The notes under the pieces were generated by a model. It worked only from the letters and a program-made list of their open reading frames with translations. It ran no database searches and was not told the DNA's origin. Of a stretch of 64,000 nt of DNA, positions 17,222 to 26,670 are shown in pieces. This DNA is from Desulfonatronospira thiodismutans ASO3-1 (GTDB lineage: Bacteria; Desulfobacterota; Desulfovibrionia; Desulfovibrionales; Desulfonatronovibrionaceae). Position numbers and translations under genes: made by a program. The stretch lies in assembly GCF_000174435.1 (NCBI RefSeq), contig NZ_ACJN02000003.1, forward strand, positions 574,263 to 638,262, written 5' to 3'. Within the stretch, counting starts at the first letter, position 1. Each line of letters begins with the position of its first letter.

Positions 17222-17893
17222 ATGCAGCAGAACAATAACGAAATAGTCTTGGAACGGTTTAATGCCAGACGAAGGCTGGTACACTGGATTCATGCCGCCG
17301 CCTTTTTTGTTCTTCTGGGCACAGGGCTTACTTATGTCACCCCGGGACTGACCTTCCTGGCTGAAGGCGGAATCCCCGGCACCCTGCACAGGATTTTTGC
17401 CGTGGTATTTCTGGCGGTGCCTTTGATTTACCTGGTAATCGATCCAAAAGGATTCAGAGAGTTCGTGCGCGATTCCCTGAATTTCGAAAAAAGCGACATC
17501 GGATTTCACCTGCGCATGCCCTACTATATACTGGGCAAAACCCAGGGAATACCGCCGCAGGGCAAACTCAACGCCGGACACAAAATGCATCACATATTTA
17601 TGGGCATTCTCTTTGTTACCCTGGGCGTATCCGGCCTGATCAAGTGGTTTGGAGTCGGTCACATGGGCCCCGCCATGTTGAACCTCATGGGCACCGTGCA
17701 TATTATCTCCGTATTCGTCATCACTATCATGACTCTGGGCCACGTTTACTTTACCGTGGTCTACTGGGCTATTCCGTCCATGATTCACGGCAAGGTGACC
17801 GAGAGCTATGTCAAGCTGGAGCACCGCAAATGGTGGGATGAGGAGCTGGCCCCGAAAGTCAAGGGGTCTTCAGAAAAAAGTCAGAGCGGTTAA
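17222..17893 (+). CDS. FdnI-like cytochrome b membrane subunit
   Basis: A 223-residue protein with four hydrophobic segments and conserved His in RLVHWIHAAAFF, HKMHHIFMG and GHVYFTVVYW, as in formate dehydrogenase gamma subunits (diheme cytochrome b). It would connect the menaquinone pool to the FeS subunit. It lies between the FeS gene and the decaheme cytochrome gene, probably one operon under the sigma-54 promoter in the upstream repeat. Confidence 0.88.
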   Translation: MQQNNNEIVLERFNARRRLVHWIHAAAFFVLLGTGLTYVTPGLTFLAEGGIPGTLHRIFAVVFLAVPLIYLVIDPKGFREFVRDSLNFEKSDIGFHLRMPYYILGKTQGIPPQGKLNAGHKMHHIFMGILFVTLGVSGLIKWFGVGHMGPAMLNLMGTVHIISVFVITIMTLGHVYFTVVYWAIPSMIHGKVTESYVKLEHRKWWDEELAPKVKGSSEKSQSG

Positions 17894-17985
17894 GGCAGAA
17901 GTCACCCCTTTTTCAACTATGCAGGTTTTCAACCCCGGTTCAACGGGGTCATCAAAAGATTTCAGAACGCCAAGGAGGACAACCC

Positions 17986-20448
17986 ATGGTTAACAAAAAA
18001 TCCGGGATGCAGGCGATGATCCTGGGACTTCTGCTGCTCAGCCTTGCCCTGTCCGGCTGTGACAGCGGCGAGGCCAGCGCCCAGGCCAGATATGACGATG
18101 ATGGATACTGGATAGTTCCCCTACTGCCAGAGGGACCGCGAATAGACAAGGATGAGGCCCACCACATAGACACAGCCCCGGCTGTAACTGCTGAAATTAC
18201 AGAAGTGGATATCAAAAACGGCGGCGAAGTGGAAGTGACCTTTGTAGTTCCGGACTATGAAAAGGACCATGTGCACATTGAGCTGACCATAGCCAAATGG
18301 ATAGAAGAGGAAAACACCTGGATGAACATGCTGCAGCGCACCAGGGAACGCGGCCCCCAGGATGATCCTATGTACGGCGACGGGGTCAAGGTCATCCGGG
18401 GCGGGAATCTGCGCATGCAGGACGATGACGCCCTGACCGGCGGCGAAGAGGTGTACGGCGGCATGCGCTTTACCACTAAGCTAAAGGCCGGTCCCGGGGA
18501 CTTCGGCAACGTCAGCGGCGAACTCCAGCCCATCGACTTCAGCGATGGAGTGCTGTGGAGACGCAGTGGAGATGATGACCCAACCACCTACGGTGATCCT
18601 GATGACACTGAATACCACGAATATGTGCGTGAATTCATAGAAGAGATCAATCAATACGGCGACTGGGAAGAGGGTGTCTACCGCGTGGGCGTGACTGAAA
18701 GAAACAGAGGCCAGGACTACTATGTACGCTTCAACGCAGTGGCCGACTTCAAATATGACGGCCAGGACAGCGCGGAACTGCTTTCCCGGGACGAACGCAG
18801 GCACACCGCCGGGGAGGCCATAGCCGAAGGCACCTGCTTCACCTGCCACAGCGATGACCTGCGCTTTCCCACCAATGAGGTTCACGGCGAACAGCGTCAG
18901 GACCCCACGGTCTGCGCCAACTGTCACAACGATTACACCTGGGATTCCCGAAACGCCTACGCCGAAGTGGACGGATGGCCCAGCATGGACATGAACGTTT
19001 TGACCCACAAAATACACGCCGGCATGGAAGGCTATGTTGCCGATGCCTATGCCTACCAGCAGGTCAGGTTTCCTGACTGGACCTTCGGCAGAACCTCCCG
19101 GCCAAGCGACGACACCCCCTATCCCAACAGTCCGGGAGTGGCCAACTGTACCTCATGCCATGCCCAGACCGGGGGAGGCGATTACGCCTGGCAGCGCGAA
19201 AATCCCGACCCTGACGGCTGTGCCACCTGTCACGGTGAAGGCGGGGTGGTCTTCTGGGAGGCTGAACCGGATGATCCGGATTACGATTACATCCAGAGCA
19301 CCTATGACTGCGGATACAACTGCTCCAGCTGTCATGGCGAGGACAAGCCCATCGAACATACAGCGGATTACTATCACGGCCTGAGTGAAAGGTTGGAAGA
19401 GCTGGCAACAGCCCGCAGCTACGAAATGGAAGTAGTCGAGGTAGAGAATGCAGTGGCCGGGGAAAGCCCCAGAGTCACCTGGCGGGTACACAAAGACGGC
19501 GAATACCAGGACCTGTTTTCCGGCCGGGACGGAACCTATCTGTTCCAGGGAGATCCTGCCGACTTTGATGATGATGCTGTACGTATAGGCATTGGCTGGG
19601 GCTACAACAATTCCTGGATCAACGACGGCATTTCTCCCCGCGAAGATACCGGAGCCATAGGCGACCCCGCTCAACAGGTGGCCCACGTGGACAATACCGA
19701 ACCTGGCGGCGATGAAACCACTGCTGTAACCACTTTTGAGCAGCCTCTGCCTGAACAGGCCCGAAGCGGTAGAGACGGGTTCGTGATCCTGGAGATGGGA
19801 CCCGCCGAGATGGACCTTAACAGCCGTATGGCGAACATAAGCCTGGGGTCCGGAAGCAACACCTTAGACAGAGATCCAGGGGCAAAGGTGGACACAGAAA
19901 GCTGCCTGGGCTGCCATAATACCATAGGCCGCCACGGCACATACTCAGATCAGGACATTTCCTCCTGCATCTCCTGTCATAATGCAGGTTCCTTGAGCCG
20001 TGACGACAGTGCCAGTCAGGGAACCGTGGACTTTATGTACATTATACATGCCATCCATGGCACGGGAGAAAAACGGGCCACGTTTGACCGTCGCCGCGAC
20101 CACACAGTGGATGGTCATTACGAGGGTGGCTATTCCTACGTCACCTACCCCAATACCGTACTGGACTGCCAGGCCTGTCATACGGACGATACCCACGATT
20201 TTACCGAGGGGTATTTAGACCGTATGGGTGTAATCGGTGACAAAATGAAAGACAGGTACCTGGAAGGCGCAGGGGTGAACGCACCCATGGCCTCAACCTG
20301 CTATTCCTGCCACCAGGATACGGAAGACGACCTGGCCGACTGGGAACTGCGCTTTCACCTCTACCATTCCGGCGGTGATATGTACGGCAACCACGATCAT
20401 GCATTTTACCAGGAAACCCGGGAAAAGTGTCTGGAATGTCATAAATAG
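17986..20448 (+). CDS. OmcA/MtrC-family decaheme c-type cytochrome lipoprotein
   Basis: An 820-residue protein with a lipoprotein signal (LALSGC at about residue 25) and ten CxxCH motifs: CFTCH, CANCH, CTSCH, CATCH, CSSCH, then after a beta-rich domain CLGCH, CISCH, CQACH, CYSCH and CLECH. The five-plus-five split with intervening domains matches OmcA/MtrC outer-membrane cytochromes. It is Asp/Glu-rich, as expected at high salt. Coupled with the quinone-linked FeS/cytochrome b pair, it could pass electrons to or from periplasmic or extracellular partners. No MtrA/MtrB partner is in the window. A hairpin at 20464-20501 ends the operon. Confidence 0.9.
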   Translation: MVNKKSGMQAMILGLLLLSLALSGCDSGEASAQARYDDDGYWIVPLLPEGPRIDKDEAHHIDTAPAVTAEITEVDIKNGGEVEVTFVVPDYEKDHVHIELTIAKWIEEENTWMNMLQRTRERGPQDDPMYGDGVKVIRGGNLRMQDDDALTGGEEVYGGMRFTTKLKAGPGDFGNVSGELQPIDFSDGVLWRRSGDDDPTTYGDPDDTEYHEYVREFIEEINQYGDWEEGVYRVGVTERNRGQDYYVRFNAVADFKYDGQDSAELLSRDERRHTAGEAIAEGTCFTCHSDDLRFPTNEVHGEQRQDPTVCANCHNDYTWDSRNAYAEVDGWPSMDMNVLTHKIHAGMEGYVADAYAYQQVRFPDWTFGRTSRPSDDTPYPNSPGVANCTSCHAQTGGGDYAWQRENPDPDGCATCHGEGGVVFWEAEPDDPDYDYIQSTYDCGYNCSSCHGEDKPIEHTADYYHGLSERLEELATARSYEMEVVEVENAVAGESPRVTWRVHKDGEYQDLFSGRDGTYLFQGDPADFDDDAVRIGIGWGYNNSWINDGISPREDTGAIGDPAQQVAHVDNTEPGGDETTAVTTFEQPLPEQARSGRDGFVILEMGPAEMDLNSRMANISLGSGSNTLDRDPGAKVDTESCLGCHNTIGRHGTYSDQDISSCISCHNAGSLSRDDSASQGTVDFMYIIHAIHGTGEKRATFDRRRDHTVDGHYEGGYSYVTYPNTVLDCQACHTDDTHDFTEGYLDRMGVIGDKMKDRYLEGAGVNAPMASTCYSCHQDTEDDLADWELRFHLYHSGGDMYGNHDHAFYQETREKCLECHK

Positions 20449-20463
20449 TAACAATGAAGACAG

Positions 20464-20501
20464 GATAAGAAGCGGCTCTTAAGGCAGGGCCGCTTCTTAT
20501 C
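20464..20501 (+). terminator. Terminator after the decaheme cytochrome gene
   Basis: GATAAGAAGCGGC pairs perfectly with GCCGCTTCTTATC around a 12-base loop, 15 bases after the stop. It is followed by TTCTGTT. Confidence 0.75.
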
Positions 20502-20617
20502 TTCTGTTAACCCGCTTTCCGGATATTTTGACGGCTTCTGGTAACGTTTTTTGCCGATTCTGGCTCTGGGATGCTTTTTTTATTAATTCCTTTCTGTCCT
20601 CAAACATGTTTTTCCCG

Positions 20618-20865
20618 GGCTCCTCTGTCTTTGAGAAAACCTGGTTAACTGCTGAAATGGGAAAGCATATTTTTTAATTACGCACTATGACATAAAGACG
20701 CTGCTGGCATATAACCGAGGTCAAACACCGGGACCTCTCTCTTGTTCGACCCTGATCTACTCTGTTTATCACACGTTATCATTTTTCTCATGTTTTTCTC
20801 TGGAAATGTCTGGACAAATACTCTACAAATAAAGTATGTCTTATATAAAGGTTAAATAAGCTACT
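20618..20865 (+). repeat. Degenerate copy of the region upstream of the tmcC-like gene
   Basis: Segments of this non-coding stretch align by eye with 28470-28735: GGGCTCCTCTGT, TCGACCCTGA, TTTTCTCTGG, ATGTC, and the closing AAGGTTAAA. The latter region covers the end of the thioredoxin-CcdA gene and the leader of the tmcC-like gene. Similarity is roughly 70 percent over 20727-20860. No gene follows here, so it looks like a relic of a duplication or deletion. Confidence 0.6.
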
Positions 20866-20997
20866 CAAAGTACCTGTCCATTTTCTTCCCCTGTATGCTA
20901 AATGGGAAGATGTCGACCTTAAAAAAAACCAGCAGGTTTCCGGTTACCAAGACTGGTAACCAGGGTTGTTCATCTTTCTGATAAGGCAATAGACATA

Positions 20998-21298
20998 ACT
21001 TAAGGACCCGAAGCGGAGTGGACCATATGTTTTCACTAATCCAGAAACCGGCAAACCCTTTACATCCATTTACAAAGCCTGGTTTAAAGCCAGGGAGAAA
21101 GCCGGGCTGGAAGATGTGAAGCAACATACTTTACGACACAGCTTCGCCAGTTTCCTGGTTAATGCAGATAGAAATCTGTATGAGGCAGGGAAGCTACTGG
21201 GGCATACCCAGGTAAAGACAACAATGAGATACGCGCACCTTGCAGATAAAACCCTGGCGGAGGCGGTGAACACAGTGCCTTTGGGAAAAGTAGCTTAA
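20998..21298 (+). pseudogene. C-terminal fragment of a tyrosine recombinase/integrase
   Basis: About 100 codons in one open frame read PYVFTNPETGKPF, TLRHSFASFLVNA, LLGHTQVKTTMRYAHLADK, giving the second Arg box (TLRHSF), the GH box and catalytic Tyr (RYAHL) of phage-type integrases, ending at TAA 21298. The N-terminal and core-binding domains are absent, so it is a remnant. A GC-rich hairpin at 21310-21341 follows. Confidence 0.8.
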
Positions 21299-21309
21299 GG
21301 AAAGGATGC

Positions 21310-21342
21310 GGGCCACCCTGGGTGTATGGGCTCAGGGTGGCC
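21310..21342 (+). terminator. Hairpin after the integrase fragment
   Basis: GGCCACCCTG pairs with CAGGGTGGCC around an 11-base loop, 12 bases after the stop. There is no clear T run. Confidence 0.55.
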
Positions 21343-21360
21343 ACACAAATAAACTGATTA

Positions 21361-21507
21361 TTATTTGGATAACTCCTTCAAATAGCTGGTAAATTCATCT
21401 AAAGACGAGCACTTGAATGATAGTTCAAATAGATCATTTACTGCATCGAGCGATTCAAGAGACCTAATTCGATTTTTTTTATATCTCGCTGTACTATCTC
21501 AAACATT
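21361..21507 (-). pseudogene. Possible 3' remnant of an Rpn/DUF4351-like gene
   Basis: A minus-strand frame of about 48 codons ends at TAA 21361 and reads RIRSLESLDAVNDLF...LDEFTSYLKEL, which resembles the helical tail of Rpn-type transposase-like nucleases. It is blocked upstream by TGA and has no start. The call is weak and based on pattern only. Confidence 0.3.
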
Positions 21508-21766
21508 ATGTCAGTGACTTAATAAGATTTTCACGAGTAGCCCTGAGTTCAGCTTGTCTCTCCCATCGTATCTGTCAGCGCTTTGCATGTGGCATGGGAC
21601 TGGCTCTTCCGTCACGCCTCAGGCGTGATTGTCCCAAAATTGGCTTGTTGATAGTGCTAACTTTGGGACACGAGATGGAGCCTCCCAGAGAAAAATTTTG
21701 CAGTCTGGGCTACATCTTCTTAATCCTGTCCAAAAGGTATCCACCCTGCCCTTTCATCTGTCCTGC

Positions 21767-21785
21767 GTGTCCAAATTTTGGACAC
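21767..21785 (+). promoter_or_regulatory. Palindromic operator/UAS, copy 2
   Basis: The same perfect 9-bp-arm palindrome GTGTCCAAA-T-TTTGGACAC as in copy 1, about 175 bases upstream of the -24 element. Confidence 0.65.
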
Positions 21786-21959
21786 AATCAACAGCCTGAT
21801 TTTATTCACTTCTACTCTTATCATCAGTTTTATGTCTGAATAGAACACAAAAATCACCCTGCTCTTGTATGTTTTCCACTGCTTCACTTCATTAAGTTTA
21901 ATCCAGTCATATGAGCTGACCGCTGAACCATGCCCTTTGCCGGAAGCCATCGCCCATGG

Positions 21960-21975
21960 TGGCACGATGCTTGCC
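21960..21975 (+). promoter_or_regulatory. Sigma-54 promoter of the molybdoenzyme operon, copy 2
   Basis: TGGCACG-ATGC-TTGCC matches the -24/-12 consensus TGGCACG-N4-TTGC exactly, with GG-N10-GC spacing. The predicted start point lies near 21986, about 80 bases before ATG 22069. Confidence 0.8.
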
Positions 21976-22068
21976 CTGTTAAAATGTACAGTTTTATTTC
22001 CTTATGGATTTACAGGCAAAGCTTTTTGGGCTGTTTTATAATATTATTAATTACCTTGAGGAGGAGCC

Positions 22069-24636
22069 ATGAAACAAATGAACATCGGCGGCAGTGAAGA
22101 TCACGGCGGGTCCACCAGGATCTCCCGCAGAACCTTTGTCAAAGGGGCAGCAGTTACAGGCGCCGGCCTGGCCATGGGAGGACCCACCCTCAGGGCGCTC
22201 AGCACGGATACGGCCCATGCTGCGCCCGGAGTAATGCAGGGTGAATGGAAAAGCAGCTTCTGTACTGGATGCACCACCTGGTGCTCCCTGCAGGTCTTTG
22301 TGGTAAACGGACGGGCAATCAAGATGCGGGGGCACGAGCATTCCCAAACCAACAGCACATACTGCTGCCCGCGCGCGCACCTGGCCCTGCAGCAGCTCTA
22401 TGATCCGGACCGGGTCAAGACCCCTATGAAGCGGACCAACCCCAATAAGGGAAAAAATGAAGACCCTGGTTTTGTACCTGTATCCTGGGACGAGGCCCTG
22501 GACATGCTGGCGGATAAAATTATGGAACTTCGAGACAACCGCGAGACCCATAAGTTTGTTCTATTCCGGGGCAGATATACTGCGGTAAACAGCATGTTTT
22601 ACAGCAGCGTACCCAGAATAATCGGCTCTCCCAACAACATATCTCACAGTTCCATCTGCGCCGAGGCCGAGAAAATGCGCTATTTCCTGGATGGACAATG
22701 GGCCTACATGCAGTACGACATGCCCAGGACCAGATACGTGTTGAGCTGGGGCGCAGACCCCCTGGTGGCTAATCGCCAGGTTTCAACGGCCCTCAGGGAC
22801 TGGGGTGAGGTCCTGGATAACGCCCGCATCTGCTCCATTGAGCCCAGGCTGTCCGGCACCGGTTCCAAGTGCGATGAATGGCTCCCGGTCAAACCGGGAT
22901 ATGACGGAGCCCTGGCCTGTGCCATGGCCCATGTGATCCTCACCGAGGGCATGTGGTACAAGCCTTTTGTGGGCGACTTCAAAGACGGAGAAAACAGGTT
23001 TGTACAGGGTGAGACTGTTGACGAGGATACATTCGAGGAAAATCATACCCATGGCCTGGTCAGATGGTGGAACCTGCACGTCAAGGATACCACCCCTGAA
23101 TGGGCGGAAAAGCTCTGCGAAGTTCCCGCTGACCAGATCAGAAGGGTTGCCCTGGGATTTGCCGACGCCGCTCCCAGATGCATGGTCTGGGTGGGCGGAG
23201 GACCTGGAATGCAGCCCCGAGGATCCTACGCTTCCATGGCAACCTACGCCCTCAACGGTCTCACCGGAGGCATCGACAATGAGGGCGGGGTCCTGGCCTA
23301 CAATTCCAATAACTATCACGGCCTGCCGTCCCATGACGACTTTATAGACTCCATTGCTGAAGAAGGTAATCAAAAGGAAAAGATCGATCAGCGCGGCCGC
23401 CTGGAATGGCCCAACCTTGCCCGGGGGGTGTCAGGAGGCGGAGTGAACACCAACAACGTAGCCGACGCCATGCTGGACGAAGATCCCTACCTGCCCAAAG
23501 TGGGCATGGGTTATTTCGCCAACTTCAATTTCTCCTGTCCGGGCACGCAGCGCTGGGCCGAGGCCATGAAAAAGTTTGAATTCTTCGCCCATATGACCAC
23601 CCATGCTTCGGAGATGTCCTGGTATGCCGACGTGGTTCTGCCGGTGAAAAACTGTATGTACGAACAGTGGGCCACCCTCAGCCATTCAAGCCATAGACAT
23701 ACTTCAGCCGCCATCAGCAGTCCCATGGTGGATTCCATCTGGGACGCCAAGGCCATGGAAACAGAGATACCCTGGATGCTGGCGGAAAAACTGGCTGAAC
23801 GCGGCTTTGACAACCTGCTCAACTTCTACAAAACATTCAAGGACCCCGAGACCGGCAGAGAACCCACAACCGGCGAGGAACTGGACCTGTATTCCCTGAA
23901 AATCAGGACCCAGCGGTACTGGGATCCCAGCAAGCACCAGGGTGGAGACAGGTTCAACAGTTGGGATGAATTCAAGGAAGTCGGCTGCTGGAATTCGGAT
24001 GAGTACGAGTACCGCCACCGCTGGAGCAACATGGGCACCAAGACAGGCAAGTTCGAATTCTATAGTGAGACATTAAAGGAAGCCCTGGAAAAACACGCAG
24101 AAAGGCACAACGTCAGCGTAGACCGCGTCCTGGAGGTCTGCAACTACGAAGCCAGGGGGGAGATGGCCTTCATACCCCACCATGAAAACCCCTACGAATG
24201 GGGGGACCCGGAAGAATATCCCTTCAAGTTTGTGGACTACAAGTCCAGGCTCAATCGAGAGGGACGCTCGGCCAACTGTGCCTGGTACAACGAAATGAAA
24301 GACGTGGACCCCGGTGACAGGCCCTACGAGGACGTAGCCAAGCTAAATCCCAGGGATGCAGAACGTCTGGGTGTCAAGGACGGGGACAAGATCAGGCTGA
24401 CCACGCCCATCGGCAACATAGTCACTACGGCGGCACTCTGGGAAGGATGCATGCCCGGCACTGTTGCCAAGTGCTTCGGTCAGGGACACTGGGCCTACGG
24501 ACGCTATGCCTCCAAAGTTTTCGGTCAGGAGCCTCACGGAGCCAACAACAATGATATCATTCCCGCGGACAACGACCGCCTGAGCGGCTCTACAGCGTTT
24601 TATGGCCACATCCGTCTTAAAGTGGAAAAAGTATAG
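22069..24636 (+). CDS. Psr/Phs/Ttr-type molybdopterin oxidoreductase, catalytic subunit
   Basis: An 855-residue periplasmic molybdoenzyme of the DMSO-reductase superfamily: Tat signal (SRRTFVKGAAVTGAG), N-terminal 4Fe-4S motif (CTGCTTWC then CCPRAHL), Mo-bis-MGD domains, and a probable Cys molybdenum ligand in SHSSICAEAEK near residue 192. Gene order (catalytic, FeS, NrfD) is that of polysulfide, thiosulfate or tetrathionate reductases; arsenate-type enzymes share it. The substrate cannot be fixed from sequence by eye, though a sulfur compound is likely in this organism. A strong GAGGAGGAG RBS precedes ATG 22069. Transcription is predicted from the sigma-54 promoter in repeat copy 2. Confidence 0.88.
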   Translation: MKQMNIGGSEDHGGSTRISRRTFVKGAAVTGAGLAMGGPTLRALSTDTAHAAPGVMQGEWKSSFCTGCTTWCSLQVFVVNGRAIKMRGHEHSQTNSTYCCPRAHLALQQLYDPDRVKTPMKRTNPNKGKNEDPGFVPVSWDEALDMLADKIMELRDNRETHKFVLFRGRYTAVNSMFYSSVPRIIGSPNNISHSSICAEAEKMRYFLDGQWAYMQYDMPRTRYVLSWGADPLVANRQVSTALRDWGEVLDNARICSIEPRLSGTGSKCDEWLPVKPGYDGALACAMAHVILTEGMWYKPFVGDFKDGENRFVQGETVDEDTFEENHTHGLVRWWNLHVKDTTPEWAEKLCEVPADQIRRVALGFADAAPRCMVWVGGGPGMQPRGSYASMATYALNGLTGGIDNEGGVLAYNSNNYHGLPSHDDFIDSIAEEGNQKEKIDQRGRLEWPNLARGVSGGGVNTNNVADAMLDEDPYLPKVGMGYFANFNFSCPGTQRWAEAMKKFEFFAHMTTHASEMSWYADVVLPVKNCMYEQWATLSHSSHRHTSAAISSPMVDSIWDAKAMETEIPWMLAEKLAERGFDNLLNFYKTFKDPETGREPTTGEELDLYSLKIRTQRYWDPSKHQGGDRFNSWDEFKEVGCWNSDEYEYRHRWSNMGTKTGKFEFYSETLKEALEKHAERHNVSVDRVLEVCNYEARGEMAFIPHHENPYEWGDPEEYPFKFVDYKSRLNREGRSANCAWYNEMKDVDPGDRPYEDVAKLNPRDAERLGVKDGDKIRLTTPIGNIVTTAALWEGCMPGTVAKCFGQGHWAYGRYASKVFGQEPHGANNNDIIPADNDRLSGSTAFYGHIRLKVEKV

Positions 24637-24650
24637 AGGAGGATAGATAA

Positions 24651-25376
24651 ATGCCTAGATATGCCATGGTTATAGATCTGCAGCGCTGCGGGGGTTGCGG
24701 AGCCTGCATTACCGGATGCAAGTATGAAAACAACCTGCCGGAAGGGGTACGCTGGTCCAACAAGATGACCGAGACCCTGGGCACATTTCCCAATGTTCGA
24801 TATTACTACCGGCCCACGCTTTGCAATCACTGCGAGAACGCCCCTTGCGTGCGCGGCTGCCCCACCCGGGCTCTGCACAAGGTCGAGGGCGGCATAACAG
24901 CCCACGATCCCAACAAGTGCATCGGCTGCCGCTACTGCCTGGTGAACTGCCCTTACGGGGTGATCAACTATACCTGGAACAAGCCGCACAGGGAATGGGA
25001 AAATGATGACGCGGTGATACCCGACTGTACAATGTCCCCCCGGGAACAGGCCCGGGCCCTGAATGTGCCCAACTGGCCCCTGTACAACCCGGACCCGGAC
25101 TACAATTATCAGGCCATCCGGCCCACCGGGGTTGTGGAGAAATGCCATTTCTGCCGCCACCGCGTGGTCAACGGTGAGCTGCCCTGGTGCGTGGAGGTCT
25201 GCCCATGCGATGCCCGTATCTTCGGAGATCTGGACGACCCGGACAGTCTGGTAAACCGGGTGCTCGGACTGTTCCGGGCGGAAAAACTCCGGCCGGAACT
25301 GGGTACTGAGCCCAGAGTGTTTTATGTCAGGGAATTCTGCCCCTGCGTGTACGAAGCTGGCAAGGGCATGATCTAA
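24651..25376 (+). CDS. Four-cluster FeS electron-transfer subunit (PsrB/DmsB-like)
   Basis: A 241-residue protein with four cluster motifs: CGGCGACITGC, CNHCENAPCVRGCP, CIGCRYCLVNCP and CHFCRHRVVNGELPWCVEVCP. It has no signal peptide, so it would be exported as a complex with the Tat-bearing catalytic subunit. It wires the molybdenum site to the NrfD membrane subunit. It begins 14 bases after the catalytic gene. Confidence 0.92.
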   Translation: MPRYAMVIDLQRCGGCGACITGCKYENNLPEGVRWSNKMTETLGTFPNVRYYYRPTLCNHCENAPCVRGCPTRALHKVEGGITAHDPNKCIGCRYCLVNCPYGVINYTWNKPHREWENDDAVIPDCTMSPREQARALNVPNWPLYNPDPDYNYQAIRPTGVVEKCHFCRHRVVNGELPWCVEVCPCDARIFGDLDDPDSLVNRVLGLFRAEKLRPELGTEPRVFYVREFCPCVYEAGKGMI

Positions 25377-25489
25377 GATCTTCATATTCTGTGTAATACC
25401 CTGTTATTGCCGGAAAACACCTTGAACATCACCCGGAAATGCAGTCAAAGTGCATTGCATCCGGGACACATCTACAGGAGGTTTTTTAA

Positions 25490-26608
25490 ATGAGTAAAGC
25501 ATGGTTCGGCCTGCTGGGGATAGGCCTGCTGATAGGGCTTTTTACGGCCCTGACAGTAGTAGTCAGAGGCCTTGGGGTATACAATCTCAACGACGTGACA
25601 TTCTGGGCCCTGCCCATGGCCGGATATCTTTTCTTTGCCCTTACAGCGGCCGGGTTGACCCTCTTGTCTTCCCTGCCCTCCATCTTCGGGCTCAAGGAAT
25701 ATTATCCATTTGCCAAACGTGCGGCCCTGCTGGCCTTTGCCACTCTGCTGGTGGGCATCATGTGCAAAGGCCTGGATCTGGGTCCCATGTCCACTCTGCT
25801 TAATACCGTCTGGATAGGTCTGTCGCCCAATCCTGCATCCCCAATATGGTGGATGGCGGTCCTTTATGGTTTTTATCTGGCCTTTGTGCTCATCAAATTC
25901 TACTTCATCAACAAGGGTGAATGGCATACTACCAGAAGCTGGACAGGAGGCCTGCTGGCCCTGGGCCTGATGATCATGGCTTATACTGCTCTAAGCATCG
26001 TGTTCGGCACTGCTGATGCCAGGCCCGCATTCTTCGGACACTTTACCGCCCTGTACTTCGCAGTTACAGCCCTGACCAGCGGCATGGCGGCCATAGTCCT
26101 GGCCTCTTTTGTGCATTCCGCAATCCGGGGCAGTATGTCTCAGCAGGAGGAGACGGCCTTTGACAAGGTGGCCAAAATCTTTGCTGTGATGCTGGCCATA
26201 GCCCTGTTTGTGTTTATCCTCAGGGCCATAATAGGCTACACCTCTCTGCAGGTTGAATTCCAGGGCTTCAGGTATATCGCCGGGACAGGCATCTACCAGA
26301 TGGAACTCTGGCTTGGTCTGATAATCCCGCTGATCCTGATGGTCGTCCCTGCCATACGCAAGACCGCGGCAGGCAAGGTGGTGGCTTCTGTACTGGCCCT
26401 GGTGGGCATGTTCGCCGGAAGGCTGGTAATGCTTTTGTCGGCCCAGGTAATGCCCATAGGTGCCATGGCTGAAACCAGGCCGGAGATTGTTACCTATACC
26501 CCGAGCTTTTTCGAGTGGGGCACAATCATCCTGGCCCTGTCCCTCTGCTTGATGATTTACTCTCTGGGGGTCAAGTATCTGAATCTGGAAGCAACTCCGG
26601 AACATTAA
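25490..26608 (+). CDS. NrfD/PsrC-family membrane quinone subunit
   Basis: A 372-residue protein with about ten hydrophobic segments and no cofactor motif, matching NrfD/PsrC membrane anchors that exchange electrons with menaquinone. AGGAGG precedes ATG 25490. It completes the three-subunit molybdoenzyme. A GC-rich hairpin (26611-26651) follows. Confidence 0.9.
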   Translation: MSKAWFGLLGIGLLIGLFTALTVVVRGLGVYNLNDVTFWALPMAGYLFFALTAAGLTLLSSLPSIFGLKEYYPFAKRAALLAFATLLVGIMCKGLDLGPMSTLLNTVWIGLSPNPASPIWWMAVLYGFYLAFVLIKFYFINKGEWHTTRSWTGGLLALGLMIMAYTALSIVFGTADARPAFFGHFTALYFAVTALTSGMAAIVLASFVHSAIRGSMSQQEETAFDKVAKIFAVMLAIALFVFILRAIIGYTSLQVEFQGFRYIAGTGIYQMELWLGLIIPLILMVVPAIRKTAAGKVVASVLALVGMFAGRLVMLLSAQVMPIGAMAETRPEIVTYTPSFFEWGTIILALSLCLMIYSLGVKYLNLEATPEH

Positions 26609-26670
26609 CAAAATGCCCGGGAGAAGCACCCTGCATCTCCCGGGCATTTAAAAAATTATAAAGGTTGCAT

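Larger units (their letters stand above)
21713..22003 (+). repeat. 291-bp direct repeat, copy 2 (upstream regulatory module)
   Basis: Gap-free match to 15888-16178 with about four substitutions. It ends 65 bases before the molybdoenzyme start. It carries the palindrome at 21767-21785 and a consensus sigma-54 promoter at 21960-21975. The two copies bound a 5.8-kb segment containing the decaheme operon. Confidence 0.9.
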
